Below, piece after piece: positions 1-7,650 of a stretch of 33,906 bases of DNA (position 1 is its first letter; each line of letters begins with the position of its first letter). Both the position numbers and the translations under genes were made by a program. The notes under the pieces were generated by a model, which saw only the letters and a program-made list of their open reading frames with translations, did no database searches and was not told the DNA's origin. This stretch comes from Coriobacteriia bacterium (lineage in GTDB: Bacteria > Actinomycetota > Coriobacteriia > Anaerosomatales > Anaerosomataceae). Where the stretch lies: positions 1 to 33,906 of the forward strand of contig JAUSBY010000013.1 in the NCBI GenBank assembly GCA_030651765.1, written 5' to 3'.

Positions 1-46
1 CCTTGTGCATCGAGACGATGTCCACCCATTCCTCCAGCCGAATCAA
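1..46 (-). CDS. istA: IS21-family transposase IstA, N-terminal 15 codons (partial)
   Basis: A TTG start at 46-44 opens a frame reading MIRLEEWVDIVSMHK and continuing off the left edge. An ideal AGGAGG (minus strand, 57-52) sits 5 bases upstream. The sequence resembles the start of IstA proteins, where a short segment of this kind precedes the helix-turn-helix that recognises the element ends. IstA is the DDE transposase that works with the AAA+ helper IstB. Only 15 residues are visible, so the call rests on the N-terminal resemblance, the ribosome-binding site and the IS21-like terminal repeats next to it. Confidence 0.6.
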   Translation of the reverse strand, partial: MIRLEEWVDIVSMHK

Positions 47-140
47 CTGACCCTCCTCGCCACGTCGCCGTGACAAGGAGCCTACAGGGTGGTCAGTTTT
101 CAATCGTCACAGGGTGGTCATTATTGCGTCGTCAGCGACA
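1..140 (-). mobile_element. End of an IS21-family insertion sequence (istA-proximal end)
   Basis: The element runs off the left edge of the window. Read on the minus strand, the terminus starts TGTCGCTGACGACGC at position 140, matching the 5'-TG tip typical of IS21 ends. Two exact copies of ACAGGGTGGTCA lie at 84-95 and 109-120, 25 bp apart, with similar sequence between and beyond them. Such repeated motifs inside the terminus are characteristic of IS21-family ends. The istA start codon follows inside. The outer boundary at 140 is inferred from where nitrite-reductase coding sequence resumes on the plus strand. The other end and istB are outside the window, so the target duplication cannot be checked. 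Confidence 0.72.
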
Positions 141-933
141 CGTGGACGTCGACCTCCCCTGGGAAGGTGGCCAGTGGGGTGCTCTCAGCGTCGAAACCAT
201 CATCAACAACCTGGAGACGAACCCCTCGCGGCTCGAGTGGACGCAGGAAGTCACCGGCTTGAAGATAGCTTTCATCCGTCACCCGGACGTGGAGTTCTTC
301 ACCGCAGGCTCGCCTCACATGAACGTGGGAATGGCATGCAACGACTGCCACATGCCCGATGTGAAGATTCGCAACAGGACCTTCAGCAGCCATAACCTGA
401 TGAGCCCGCTCAAGGCCGACATGGCGGCGTGCAAGCGCTGCCACTACGACACGACCGAAGAGCTGCGCACCACGGTACTCGAGATCCAGAATGCCAATGC
501 GAGTGCACTCATCACCGCCGGCTACAAGACCGCTACCGCTGCCAAGCTCATCGAGCTGGCAAAGGCCTCCGTGGAGACCAGCGCGGCCGACGTTCAACCT
601 GCTTACGAGCAGGCTGTGGGACACTATCGGGGCGCGCTGTACCGGGTGATCTTCATGGGAGCCGAGAACTCCATGGGCTTCCATAATCCCGCTGAGGGTC
701 AGCGGATCCTGGCCGACGCGGCCGCGGAGGCCGACGCCACCGCGGCCATCCTGCGCGACCTCCTCACCAGCAGAGGCGTGGAGGTGCCCGCCGAAGTACC
801 GCTGCAGCTGCGCACGTACCTCGACAACCGCGGAGCGCACCAGAAGGGTTTCGCCGCGGCGCAGTACATCCCCGACCCCGCTGGCATAGCGCAAACGACG
901 TGGCCGGTCAGCCTGGCGGCTCTCCTCCAGTAG
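141..933 (+). pseudogene. nrfA: Ammonia-forming cytochrome c nitrite reductase NrfA, C-terminal part, interrupted by IS21
   Basis: NrfA is a penta-haem enzyme outside the membrane that reduces nitrite to ammonium with six electrons, normally fed by NrfH. The frame here begins inside the protein (DVDLPWEGG..., matching the PWD.G segment that follows the third haem in the family) and runs about 264 residues to a stop at 931-933. It keeps two CxxCH haem sites, CNDCHMP (337-351) and CKRCH (430-444), and the conserved SSHNLMSP histidine (391-393). The family's QHP active-site motif appears as RHP. The catalytic lysine- or histidine-ligated first haem and haems 2-3 are absent; they should lie beyond the IS element. 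An ATG at 108 and a possible start at 70 fall within the IS end and are not native starts. The remaining sequence has no internal stop, so the insertion looks recent. Confidence 0.8.
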
Positions 934-968
934 CGGCTACCCGCGCGACATGCTCTCCCCGGAACGCA

Positions 969-998
969 CGAAGGGCGACCCGTGTGGGTCGCCCTTCG
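969..998. terminator. Bidirectional hairpin terminator between nrfA and cspA
   Basis: A perfect 13-bp stem, CGAAGGGCGACCC / GGGTCGCCCTTCG, with a GTGT loop lies between the convergent nrfA and cspA genes. No long T-tract follows on either strand. The position between two gene ends makes a shared terminator the best reading. Confidence 0.7.
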
Positions 999-1024
999 CT
1001 GCTAACCTTGAAGCGCTCTGGAAA

Positions 1025-1228
1025 CTAGAGAGCGCGAACGTTGGTCGCCTGCTGCTTGCCGTTGTTGCCGGTTGCCTCGTCGAACGAGACGCGCTGGCCC
1101 TCGTCGAGGGTCTTGAAGCCCTCGGTCTGGATCTCAGAGAAGTGGACGAACAGATCGTCGCCGCCCTCACGTGAGATGAAGCCATAGCCCTTGTCCGCGT
1201 TGAACCACTTGACGGTACCTTCAGCCAT
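1025..1228 (-). CDS. cspA: Cold-shock protein, CspA family
   Basis: This 67-residue protein is a single cold-shock domain, an OB fold that binds single-stranded RNA or DNA and acts as an RNA chaperone. It begins [18 protein letters not shown] and carries both nucleic-acid-binding motifs, RNP1-like KGYGFI and RNP2-like DLFVHFSEI, ending in the usual QATNVRAL. The length equals that of standard bacterial Csp proteins. The ATG at 1228 was chosen because MAEGTVKWF is the conserved N-terminus; an upstream in-frame extension to 1324 has no family counterpart. It is preceded by a structured leader with a terminator-like hairpin (1269-1306) and a good -10 box at 1344-1339. Expression is therefore probably controlled after initiation, as for other cspA genes. 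Confidence 0.95.
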   Translation of the reverse strand: MAEGTVKWFNADKGYGFISREGGDDLFVHFSEIQTEGFKTLDEGQRVSFDEATGNNGKQQATNVRAL

Positions 1229-1268
1229 TTTCGAACCCTTCTTCCTCGCCCCATCGGGGCAAAACAAA

Positions 1269-1306
1269 CGACGTGACTGCCGCTGGAAATGCGGTGTGTC
1301 ACGTCG
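1269..1306 (-). terminator. Terminator-like hairpin in the cspA leader (attenuator or upstream terminator)
   Basis: On the minus strand CGACGTGAC pairs perfectly with GTCACGTCG, with an inner CCGC/GCGG stem, and is followed at once by TTTGTTTTG. This is the architecture of an intrinsic terminator. It lies 40 bases before the cspA start and about 75 bases after the stop of the upstream cysteine-rich gene. It could end that gene's transcript. It could also be an attenuator in the cspA leader, because a -10-like TATACT lies upstream of it. Confidence 0.65.
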
Positions 1307-1338
1307 CAATCCTTCGGACCCCATCGGCCCGCCCGCGC

Positions 1339-1344
1339 AGTATA
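1339..1344 (-). promoter_or_regulatory. Candidate -10 box for cspA
   Basis: TATACT on the minus strand (one mismatch to TATAAT) stands in GC-rich sequence between the upstream stop codon and the leader hairpin. No convincing -35 hexamer is visible at 16-18 bp. If used, the transcript would start near 1332 and have a leader of about 100 nt. Confidence 0.4.
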
Positions 1345-1381
1345 GCAGGTTATCGGCCAGAATGCACCAGCCGGGTGCCCT

Positions 1382-1801
1382 CTATGCCCGCCAGAGCTCG
1401 CACACCCACTCGCGACAGATGTCGGCGCGATAGGCGCGAGGCAGCAGGCACCCCGTGTCCGGATGGCAGAACTGGCACTTGCGGACGTCCACCCACTCGG
1501 GAAGCGTGGCGCGGTACGCCTCGCCCCCGGGCGTGGGCAGATGGCTCAGCCGCGGGTCGTGAAGGGGCTCGATGTCGGCCTGACCCGCGCGGTACTCGGA
1601 GTCCGTGACGACCAGAGCTCCGCTCGCCTGCAGGCGCTCAAGCCACAGATCGATGTACTCGGGCAGCCACTCGTCGCCGATGTATGCGCCGTTCTCGTCG
1701 TGGGCCAGGTAGAGACAGCAGCACAGGCCGCCGCACTCGTTGCAGAGGTCATAGTCCTCGGCGTCGGACATCTTCACGGCGATGCGGTTCTCATGCGTCA
1801 T
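1382..1801 (-). CDS. Cysteine-rich YkgJ-like (zinc/iron-chelating) protein
   Basis: The 139-residue protein has an N-terminal cluster CNECGGLCCC (C20, C23, C27-C29) and a C-terminal group at C109, C112, C118, C129 and C134 ending CREWVC. This spacing resembles the YkgJ/UPF0153 family, small proteins thought to chelate zinc or iron through clustered cysteines; no reaction is established. There is no signal peptide or membrane segment, so it is probably cytoplasmic. The start at 1801 has GGGAGGGG about 7 bases upstream; a second ATG ten codons later is possible. It lies 80 bases downstream of ppk2 on the same strand and may belong to that transcript. Confidence 0.6.
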   Translation of the reverse strand: MTHENRIAVKMSDAEDYDLCNECGGLCCCLYLAHDENGAYIGDEWLPEYIDLWLERLQASGALVVTDSEYRAGQADIEPLHDPRLSHLPTPGGEAYRATLPEWVDVRKCQFCHPDTGCLLPRAYRADICREWVCELWRA

Positions 1802-1883
1802 GGAGTATCCCCTCCCGGGGAGGTGGATGCATCCGGCAGCCCCGGGTGGCGGGTCGCATGACAGTCGAAGATGCGAAGAGGCC

Positions 1884-2723
1884 TCAGTACACCTCTGGCA
1901 CGTAGGTCTGTGAGTCGATCGGCGGACGGATGTAGCCTTCGGCCGACTGCTTGCGCGGTGGAAGCTTGAACGGCTCGTCCAGCACGTCCTCGTACGGGAT
2001 CAGCGTGAGCAGATGGCTGATGCAGTTGAGCCGGGCCCGCTTCTTGACGTCGCCCTCCACCACCCACCAGGGCGACTCCTTGGTGTCGGTGTACTTGAAC
2101 ATCTCGTCTTTCGCCCGTGAGAACTCCTCCCAGCGGTCGCGGCCGTCGAGATCGATCGTCGAGAACTTCCAGCTCTTCATCGGATCGTCGATACGGTCCT
2201 GGAAGCGGCGGTCCTGCTCCTCGTCCGAGATGGACAGCCAGTACTTGATCAGGATGATGCCGCTGCGCTTGAGCATGCGCTCGAACTCGGGACAGTCCCG
2301 GAAGAACTCCTGTACCTGCTCCGCGGCAGCCCAGCCCATGACACGCTCGACCACAGCGCGGTTGTACCAGGAGCGGTCGAAGAGCACGATCTCACCGGCG
2401 GCGGGAAGCTGCGCCGCATAGCGCTGGAAGTACCACTGCGTCGCCTCGCGCTCCGTGGGGACCGGCAACGCGACCACGCGGCAGATACGGGGGTTGAGCG
2501 CCTCGGTGATGCGCTTGATGACGCCGCCCTTGCCGGCGGCATCGCGCCCCTCGAACACCACCACCACGCGAAGGCCCTCCTGCTTGACCCACTCCTGCAG
2601 CTTCACCAGCTCGAGCTGCAGTCGGCTCAGCTCAGTCTCATACGTCTTGCGATCGAGCTTGACCGGACCACCCGAGGTCTCGTCGCCCGCTGCTGCCTTC
2701 TTGCCCGAGCCGTTCTTGCTCAT
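1884..2723 (-). CDS. ppk2: Polyphosphate kinase 2 (class I PPK2)
   Basis: PPK2 transfers phosphate between polyphosphate and nucleoside diphosphates, usually running toward GTP or ATP synthesis. The 279-residue length fits single-domain class I enzymes. A Walker A-like loop FEGRDAAGKGG is at residues 57-67 and the Walker B/lid sequence FDRSWYNR at 115-122. KSWKFS and the conserved SPWWVVEGDVKKRARLN segment follow. The N-terminal 20 residues are low-complexity and polar. The gene starts 3 bases after the ppk1 stop, so the two are almost certainly co-transcribed. Together they could make polyphosphate from ATP (PPK1) and spend it on NDP phosphorylation (PPK2). Confidence 0.95.
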   Translation of the reverse strand: MSKNGSGKKAAAGDETSGGPVKLDRKTYETELSRLQLELVKLQEWVKQEGLRVVVVFEGRDAAGKGGVIKRITEALNPRICRVVALPVPTEREATQWYFQRYAAQLPAAGEIVLFDRSWYNRAVVERVMGWAAAEQVQEFFRDCPEFERMLKRSGIILIKYWLSISDEEQDRRFQDRIDDPMKSWKFSTIDLDGRDRWEEFSRAKDEMFKYTDTKESPWWVVEGDVKKRARLNCISHLLTLIPYEDVLDEPFKLPPRKQSAEGYIRPPIDSQTYVPEVY

Positions 2724-2726
2724 CGT

Positions 2727-4877
2727 CTACCCCTTGCTTCGGGAGCCCTTCTTGCGCACGACCGTCCCCGTCTTGGCCTTCTTGCGTCTCTTCGGCTCCA
2801 CTGCCCGACGAATGGCCAGAAGCGCCGCCTGCGAGTCGACGGCATCCTCACCCTTGGCAGGCACGAGGCGTTCGTAGGTGCCATCGGGCAACATGCGTCG
2901 CGTGCGCACGTTGTCGGCCAGATACGTGCCGAGTATCTCGTCGCGCAGACGGGCGACGAGACCCGGATCCTCGACCGGCGCGAGCACCTCGACCCGTCGG
3001 TCCAGGTTCCGCGGCATGAGGTCGGCGCTGCCGATGTAGACGCACGGCTCGCCGCCGTTTGCGAAGTAGAACACGCGGCTGTGCTCGAGGAACCGGCCGA
3101 CGACGCTTCTGACCGTGATGTTCTCGCTCACGCCCGGCACTCCGGGCCGCAGGCAACAGATGCCACGCACGACCAGATCGATCTTCACACCCGCGTTCGA
3201 GGCCTCGTACAGGAGCGTGATGAGCTGCCGGTCCACAAGCGAGTTCATCTTGAAGATGATGTGCGCCGCGACCCCGTCGGCGGCGTGCTGCATCTCCCGG
3301 CGGATGAGTTCGGCCAGGCGGTGACGCATCTCCACCGGCGCCACAAGGAACCTGCGGTGGCTGCTCTTGGCCGCATAGCCGGTGATCAGGTTGAACAGTT
3401 CCGAGGCGTCGGCGCCGACCTTGGCGTTGCTCGTGAGCAGCCCGAGATCGGTGTAGAGCGTCGCAGTGACCGGATTGTAGTTGCCCGTGCCGATATGCAC
3501 GTACCGCCTGATCTTCGACCCCTCGCGTCGCACGACAAGCGCGACCTTGCTGTGCGTCTTCAGGCCGACGAGTCCGTAGACCACGTGCACACCTGCACGT
3601 TCGAGGGCTCGAGCCCACTCGATGTTGCTCTCCTCGTCAAAACGCGCCTTGAGCTCCAGCAGGCAGGCAACCTCCTTGCCCGCCAGCGCGGCGTCCATGA
3701 GCGCTTCGACGATCGGAGAGTCCCTGCCCACGCGATAGAGAGTCATCTTGATCGCAAGCACGTCGGGGTCGTGCGCGGCCTGACGTATGAACGAGATCAC
3801 CGGCTGGAACGACTCGAACGGATGATGCAGCAAGATGTCCCGCTCGCGGATCGCCGTGAAGATGTCGATGTCGTCGCCATCGCCGAGGTCCACGGTGAGC
3901 TCCGGCACGAACGTGGGGTACTTCAGGTCGGGACGATCGAGACCCGCCAGCCCGAACAGCTCGCTCATCCCGAGCGGCGGGTCGATCGTGACGACATCTG
4001 CGGCATCCATCTTCAGGTTCTCCACGAGGATGTCGCGAATGAGCGAGGGCATGGTGGGGTCCACCGTCATGCGGACCACCGAGCCAAACCGCCGCTGACG
4101 TACACCCGCCTCGATCGTCTCGAGCAGGTCGTCGGCCTCGAGCTCCTGGATCACCATCTCGGCGTCGCGCGTGATGCGGAACGGATGAGCCTCGGTCACC
4201 TCGAAACCCGGGAAGAGCGTGTCGATATGCGCAACCACAAGTTGCTCGAGCCACACGAACGCACGCGTGCGCGTGCCGCGGGTCGCCTGGGTCACGATGG
4301 GCACGAACCTCGGAAGGGCCTTCGGGATCTTGACGCGCGCGAACCGCTCCTGCCCGTCCGGGCCCTTGACCACGACCGCAAGGTTCATGCTCAGGTTCGA
4401 GATGTGCGGGAACGGTCGACCGGGGTCGAACGCAAGCGGCGTAAGAACCGGGAACACGTCGATCGCGAAGTACTCGTAGGCGGCGGCGCGCTGGTCCTCG
4501 TCAAGATTGGCATAGTCGAGCAGGTGGACGCCGACGTCAGCGAGATCGGCGCGGAGGGCGCCGAACGCCTCCCGTGCACGGTGCAGCATGTCCGGCACGC
4601 GCTCGCGCACCGCGGCGAGCTGCTCGGCGGCGGTCAGCCCGTCGTCAGAGACCCCGGTCACGCCCGCGGCTATCTGCTGACGCAGACCGGCCACGCGGAC
4701 CATGTAGAACTCGGAGATGTTCGAACTGAAGATCGCGAGGTACTTGGCGCGCTCGAGGAGCGGGTTTCGGGTGTCCAGGGCTTCCTCGAGGACGCGCTCC
4801 TGGAACGCGAGCAGTGCGAGTTCGCGATTGACGAACAGCGTCGGTTCGTCGAGATCCAGCTCGCGCTTCGTCGTCAT
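2727..4877 (-). CDS. ppk1: Polyphosphate kinase PPK1
   Basis: PPK1 polymerises the gamma-phosphate of ATP into inorganic polyphosphate. The 716-residue protein has the full N-terminal, head and two phospholipase-D-like catalytic domains. The autophosphorylated histidine is H461 in YVHIGTGNYN, and the second catalytic segment is GSADLMPRNLDRRVEV. The ATG at 4877 gives the canonical start ...EPTLFVNRELALLAFQERVLEEA, and GGGGGAG lies just upstream. An extension of 12 codons to 4913 is unsupported. The C-terminus is a lysine/arginine-rich tail (RRKKAKTG..KKGSRSKG), which may help bind the polyanionic product. It is the first gene of the ppk1-ppk2 pair. Confidence 0.95.
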   Translation of the reverse strand: MTTKRELDLDEPTLFVNRELALLAFQERVLEEALDTRNPLLERAKYLAIFSSNISEFYMVRVAGLRQQIAAGVTGVSDDGLTAAEQLAAVRERVPDMLHRAREAFGALRADLADVGVHLLDYANLDEDQRAAAYEYFAIDVFPVLTPLAFDPGRPFPHISNLSMNLAVVVKGPDGQERFARVKIPKALPRFVPIVTQATRGTRTRAFVWLEQLVVAHIDTLFPGFEVTEAHPFRITRDAEMVIQELEADDLLETIEAGVRQRRFGSVVRMTVDPTMPSLIRDILVENLKMDAADVVTIDPPLGMSELFGLAGLDRPDLKYPTFVPELTVDLGDGDDIDIFTAIRERDILLHHPFESFQPVISFIRQAAHDPDVLAIKMTLYRVGRDSPIVEALMDAALAGKEVACLLELKARFDEESNIEWARALERAGVHVVYGLVGLKTHSKVALVVRREGSKIRRYVHIGTGNYNPVTATLYTDLGLLTSNAKVGADASELFNLITGYAAKSSHRRFLVAPVEMRHRLAELIRREMQHAADGVAAHIIFKMNSLVDRQLITLLYEASNAGVKIDLVVRGICCLRPGVPGVSENITVRSVVGRFLEHSRVFYFANGGEPCVYIGSADLMPRNLDRRVEVLAPVEDPGLVARLRDEILGTYLADNVRTRRMLPDGTYERLVPAKGEDAVDSQAALLAIRRAVEPKRRKKAKTGTVVRKKGSRSKG

Positions 4878-5003
4878 CGCTCCCCCATGTTTGTAGTCGA
4901 ATGGCCAGCGCACGCTTGCTGTGGACAGTGTAGCGCGACACGACGTTCATACCCGACGGGAAGCGTGACGCCGGCCGAGCACGTCCCCACGAAGCGGCGG
5001 CGG

Positions 5004-5765
5004 CTACGGTATCTCGACGTACTCGGCCGTCTCCCAGATGGTCCCGACGACGTGGACACCCTCGTCGGTGACCTGAAGGGCTTCGATGCCGAACTCCGGG
5101 ATACGGGCGAGACGTGGGTTGACCACGTCTTCGAGGAAGTCCGCGCCGAGCGGCAGGTAATCGGCGGGCACGTCGACCCCTGCCACAGTCGCCGAAGCGA
5201 CGTCCACATCGAGCGCAGAGTCGCTGATGCCCGCCCGGCCGGACGCTGACACCGCCCAATCCCGACCGGCGTAGGTGACGACAGCCGACGCGCGCGCCGT
5301 GTCGCCGCCGGTCAGGTCGATCTGCATCGTCTTGATCGGCCAGTACGCCGAGCTGTGCCGGTAGGACATCAACGCCGAGAGTTCGGCCTCGGTGAGGGTC
5401 GCATCAAAGGGCTTGGTCCCGCTGTACACCCGCTCGTAATCGTCCGGATCGGCTCCCTCCGGCAGCTCGGGCCAGACCACGCCCATCTTGACGACCGCGC
5501 TGTCGAAGTCGGCTTCAGTGAACGCGACGCCGTTATCCTCCGGCTTGCTGAGCTGCCCGACAACGAAAGCGACACCGATGATCGCCAGTATCACGATCAC
5601 AACCGCGACGACGAGAGCGACGAGGCATCCTCTCCGCTTGTGCCGCGGTCCGGGACTGCCGGCCACCTGTCCGGACAACGGTGGCACCCGCGGGGGTGCG
5701 CCTGCAGGCGGCGCATCGACTACAGCAGTCCCGGCGGCTGTGCCGGATCCGTTCTCGTCACTCAT
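5004..5765 (-). CDS. Single-pass membrane-anchored protein of unknown function
   Basis: I do not recognise this 253-residue protein. It has a proline/alanine/glycine-rich cytoplasmic N-terminus of about 40 residues, a basic stop (RHKRR), and one strong membrane segment at about 47-70 (CLVALVVAVVIVILAIIGVAFVVG). An extracytoplasmic domain of about 180 residues rich in acidic and beta-prone sequence follows. It has no cysteines beyond one at the membrane boundary. The ATG at 5765 was chosen because GAAGGGG lies about 6-8 bases upstream; an extension to 5849 reads through likely promoter sequence. The topology resembles Gram-positive proteins with a short proline-rich tail and an exported sensor or binding domain. 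Confidence 0.6.
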   Translation of the reverse strand: MSDENGSGTAAGTAVVDAPPAGAPPRVPPLSGQVAGSPGPRHKRRGCLVALVVAVVIVILAIIGVAFVVGQLSKPEDNGVAFTEADFDSAVVKMGVVWPELPEGADPDDYERVYSGTKPFDATLTEAELSALMSYRHSSAYWPIKTMQIDLTGGDTARASAVVTYAGRDWAVSASGRAGISDSALDVDVASATVAGVDVPADYLPLGADFLEDVVNPRLARIPEFGIEALQVTDEGVHVVGTIWETAEYVEIP

Positions 5766-5920
5766 CACGCGCCCCTTCCGCTCCGATGCCGTGCATGCTG
5801 ACTGTAGAGCCCGGCGCGGCGTGACTGCAAGGCGCGCGCACCCCGACATCGCGATTCGCAGAGTCAGGCGCCCGGTAGCGGGTACACACTGACCAAACGC
5901 CGCAGTCCCCGGAGACTCAC

Positions 5921-6067
5921 ATGACTGTCAAGAATCCCGAACTCCTGGCCACACTCAAGGGAAAGTCGTGCTTCCACATCAAGCACATGACGCCGGAGAC
6001 CCGCGCTCAGATCGCTGACGCGCTCTCCCGGGGGTACGAACTGTACGTGAAGCGCGGTTGGGCCTGA
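5921..6067 (+). CDS. 48-residue basic hypothetical protein
   Basis: An ATG at 5921 with GGAG six bases upstream opens a 48-codon frame ending at TGA 6065-6067. It begins MTVKNPELLATLKGKSC and contains HIKHMTPETRAQIADAL and ELYVKRGWA. The predicted product is a small soluble helical protein with one cysteine. No function is recognised. The next small gene starts 13 bases downstream with its own GGAGGG, so the two form a mini-operon. Support comes from the ribosome-binding site, the coding-like composition and the coupling. Confidence 0.6.
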   Translation: MTVKNPELLATLKGKSCFHIKHMTPETRAQIADALSRGYELYVKRGWA

Positions 6068-6080
6068 CGGAGGGTCGACG

Positions 6081-6296
6081 ATGACGTGCTACCTGCGCCA
6101 CATGAGCTGGCTGTTCAGAGTCCTCGAGATCGAGAACGATGCCGGAACCCGCCATCAGGTGGACCGCGCCATCAGAAGCGCGCTCGGCCTTCCCGCCGAC
6201 GCGCCATGCCCGGACGTGGAGGCATACCTCAAGGCACTCTCCGGCGAAGAACGCTTCGCACTCATCGACGCCGTCGAGCGTGAGATCGCCGAGTAG
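6081..6296 (+). CDS. 71-residue hypothetical protein
   Basis: The frame starts at ATG 6081 with GGAGGG upstream and encodes a short soluble protein, MTCYLRHMSWLFRVLEI... with AEAY-like and ALSGEERFALIDAVEREIAE helices. Its shape (an aromatic, histidine-containing N-terminal segment and a helical C-terminus) looks like a conserved small actinobacterial family, but I cannot name it. It is co-directional with the 48-residue gene 13 bases upstream, and a strong terminator follows at 6316-6344. Confidence 0.6.
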   Translation: MTCYLRHMSWLFRVLEIENDAGTRHQVDRAIRSALGLPADAPCPDVEAYLKALSGEERFALIDAVEREIAE

Positions 6297-6315
6297 CGAG
6301 CGCACCAGGTACGCC

Positions 6316-6344
6316 CGGAGGGCCGCCCAGGGGGCGGCCCTCCG
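6316..6344. terminator. Terminator hairpin after the two small genes
   Basis: CGGAGGGCCGCCC pairs over 13 bp with GGGCGGCCCTCCG around a three-base loop. It lies between the convergent small-gene pair and the SDR gene, so it can serve both. No T-tract follows. Confidence 0.7.
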
Positions 6345-6369
6345 ATGCTGCGGATGTGTGGAACCGTGC

Positions 6370-7134
6370 TTATGCGGCGCTCCAACCGGCATCGGCTGAA
6401 ACGAGAGCGCCGTTGATCATCTTGGACTCGTCGGAGGCGAGGAACAGCGCGAGGTTCGCGATGTCGATCGCTTTCAGCATCGCCGGAATGATGCCACCGT
6501 AGATGCCTGCCTGCTGGGCACCGGCGCCGTCGATCTTCGAGGGGTCGACACTCGCCATGATGTTGGTCTCGACGCCGCCGGCGATGATCGCGTTGCAGCG
6601 CACGCCCTGCTTCGTGTAGAACCACGCGGTGTTCTTGGTGAGGCCCACGCATGCGTGCTTGCTCGCGGTGTACACCACGCCAGCCGCGCCACCGTGCGTT
6701 CCGGCCACAGACGCGGTGTTCACGATCGAACCGCCGCCCTGGGCGATCATGATCGGCACAGCCAGGCGCGAGAGATACATCGGCCCGTGCACGTTCACGC
6801 CGAACACTCGCGTCAGCAGTTCGTCGGAGAAGTTGGCCACGCCGGCGAAGTTGTCCATGATGCCGGCGTTGTTGCAGAGCACATCGAGCCGTCCGTAGGT
6901 CTCTGTCGCCGTCTCGATGATGCGCTGGCAGTCCTCCGCCTTGGACACATCGCCCTGAACACCGACGATCTCGCCGCCTGCCGCTTTGACCTCGTCGACC
7001 ACCTCGGCGAGCGTCGTCTCGTTCCACTCGGCCGCGACGACCTTGGCGCCCTCCGCGGCGAAGAGATTCGCCATTGCCCGGCCCATTCCCGAGCCGGCCC
7101 CCGTGATTACCGCTACCTTACCCTCGAGACGCAT
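6370..7134 (-). CDS. Short-chain dehydrogenase/reductase (SDR family)
   Basis: This 254-residue classical SDR has the cofactor motif TGAGSGMG (11-18), NNAG (88-91), a catalytic serine in NTASVAG (S142) and YTASK (Y155, K159). An NAD(P)-dependent alcohol/ketone oxidoreduction is expected; the substrate cannot be deduced. An acidic or neutral residue at the end of strand 2 (AAEWNE) leans toward NAD. The start at 7134 gives the canonical MRLEGKVAVITGAG; upstream in-frame sequence to 7290 crosses a likely operator. An inverted repeat, GTAAC-N4-GTTAC, at 7184-7197 lies about 50 bases upstream and may bind a TetR-type regulator. Confidence 0.88.
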   Translation of the reverse strand: MRLEGKVAVITGAGSGMGRAMANLFAAEGAKVVAAEWNETTLAEVVDEVKAAGGEIVGVQGDVSKAEDCQRIIETATETYGRLDVLCNNAGIMDNFAGVANFSDELLTRVFGVNVHGPMYLSRLAVPIMIAQGGGSIVNTASVAGTHGGAAGVVYTASKHACVGLTKNTAWFYTKQGVRCNAIIAGGVETNIMASVDPSKIDGAGAQQAGIYGGIIPAMLKAIDIANLALFLASDESKMINGALVSADAGWSAA

Positions 7135-7183
7135 GGACAACACCCCTCTCGTAGAGCGCGGGGCACCGGACCTCGCGCTACTT

Positions 7184-7197
7184 GTAACAAACGTTAC
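7184..7197. promoter_or_regulatory. Palindromic operator candidate between the SDR and DUF4345 genes
   Basis: GTAACAAACGTTAC is a perfect 5-bp inverted repeat with a 4-bp spacer in an otherwise GC-rich divergent intergenic region. Short palindromes of this form are common TetR-family sites upstream of SDR genes. No regulator gene is adjacent. Confidence 0.35.
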
Positions 7198-7290
7198 GGT
7201 ACCCGTTCCCGAGAGGCGCCAACCGCGCGCCGCGCGGGGCCGCGCGGGGTACGTAGGCCATGTACAGCCGTCGCGCAACAAGGAGGACAC

Positions 7291-7647
7291 ATGGACTGGA
7301 CGCTCGCTCCCGCACTCGCGGCCTCCGCGGTCATGACGCTCTTCGGCATCGGCGCACTCATGCGCCCGACATCGCTTCGCGCGGTGGGGCTCAGCGCTGA
7401 GACACCGCTCGGCACCTCGGAGATCAGGGCTGTCTTTGGCGGCATGTTCGTGGCGCTCGGGGTCGCCTGCATCGTCACGAGGGAGCCCGTGGTCTTCGCC
7501 GTGGTGGGCGCGGCGTGGCTCGCCGACTTCGCGGTGCGGCTCGTGTCCGTCTTCATCGACCGGGTGCCTGTGGGACAGGCCCTCACCGTGCTCGGCATCG
7601 CGCTCGTGATGGGGTTGTTGCTCGCGAGCGGCTACGTCCTGTCCTAG
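7291..7647 (+). CDS. DUF4345-like small integral membrane protein
   Basis: The 118-residue protein is almost entirely hydrophobic, with about four membrane segments, and carries the family-like LFGIGALMRPTSL...GTSEIRAVFGGMFVALG pattern. DUF4345 proteins are small inner-membrane proteins without an established activity. The ATG at 7291 has a perfect AGGAGG four bases upstream. The stop is 3 bases from the end of the convergent YaiI-like gene. Confidence 0.7.
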   Translation: MDWTLAPALAASAVMTLFGIGALMRPTSLRAVGLSAETPLGTSEIRAVFGGMFVALGVACIVTREPVVFAVVGAAWLADFAVRLVSVFIDRVPVGQALTVLGIALVMGLLLASGYVLS

Positions 7648-7650
7648 ACG

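Noticed and set aside
70-140. Native start of nrfA at 70 or 108
   Set aside because: These codons lie in the IS21 terminus; the encoded residues have no NrfA character until about 142.
3081-5249. Long plus-strand open frame of about 720 codons
   Set aside because: It is antisense to ppk1; its histidine- and arginine-rich composition is the usual shadow of a GC-rich gene, and the minus frame carries all PPK1 motifs.
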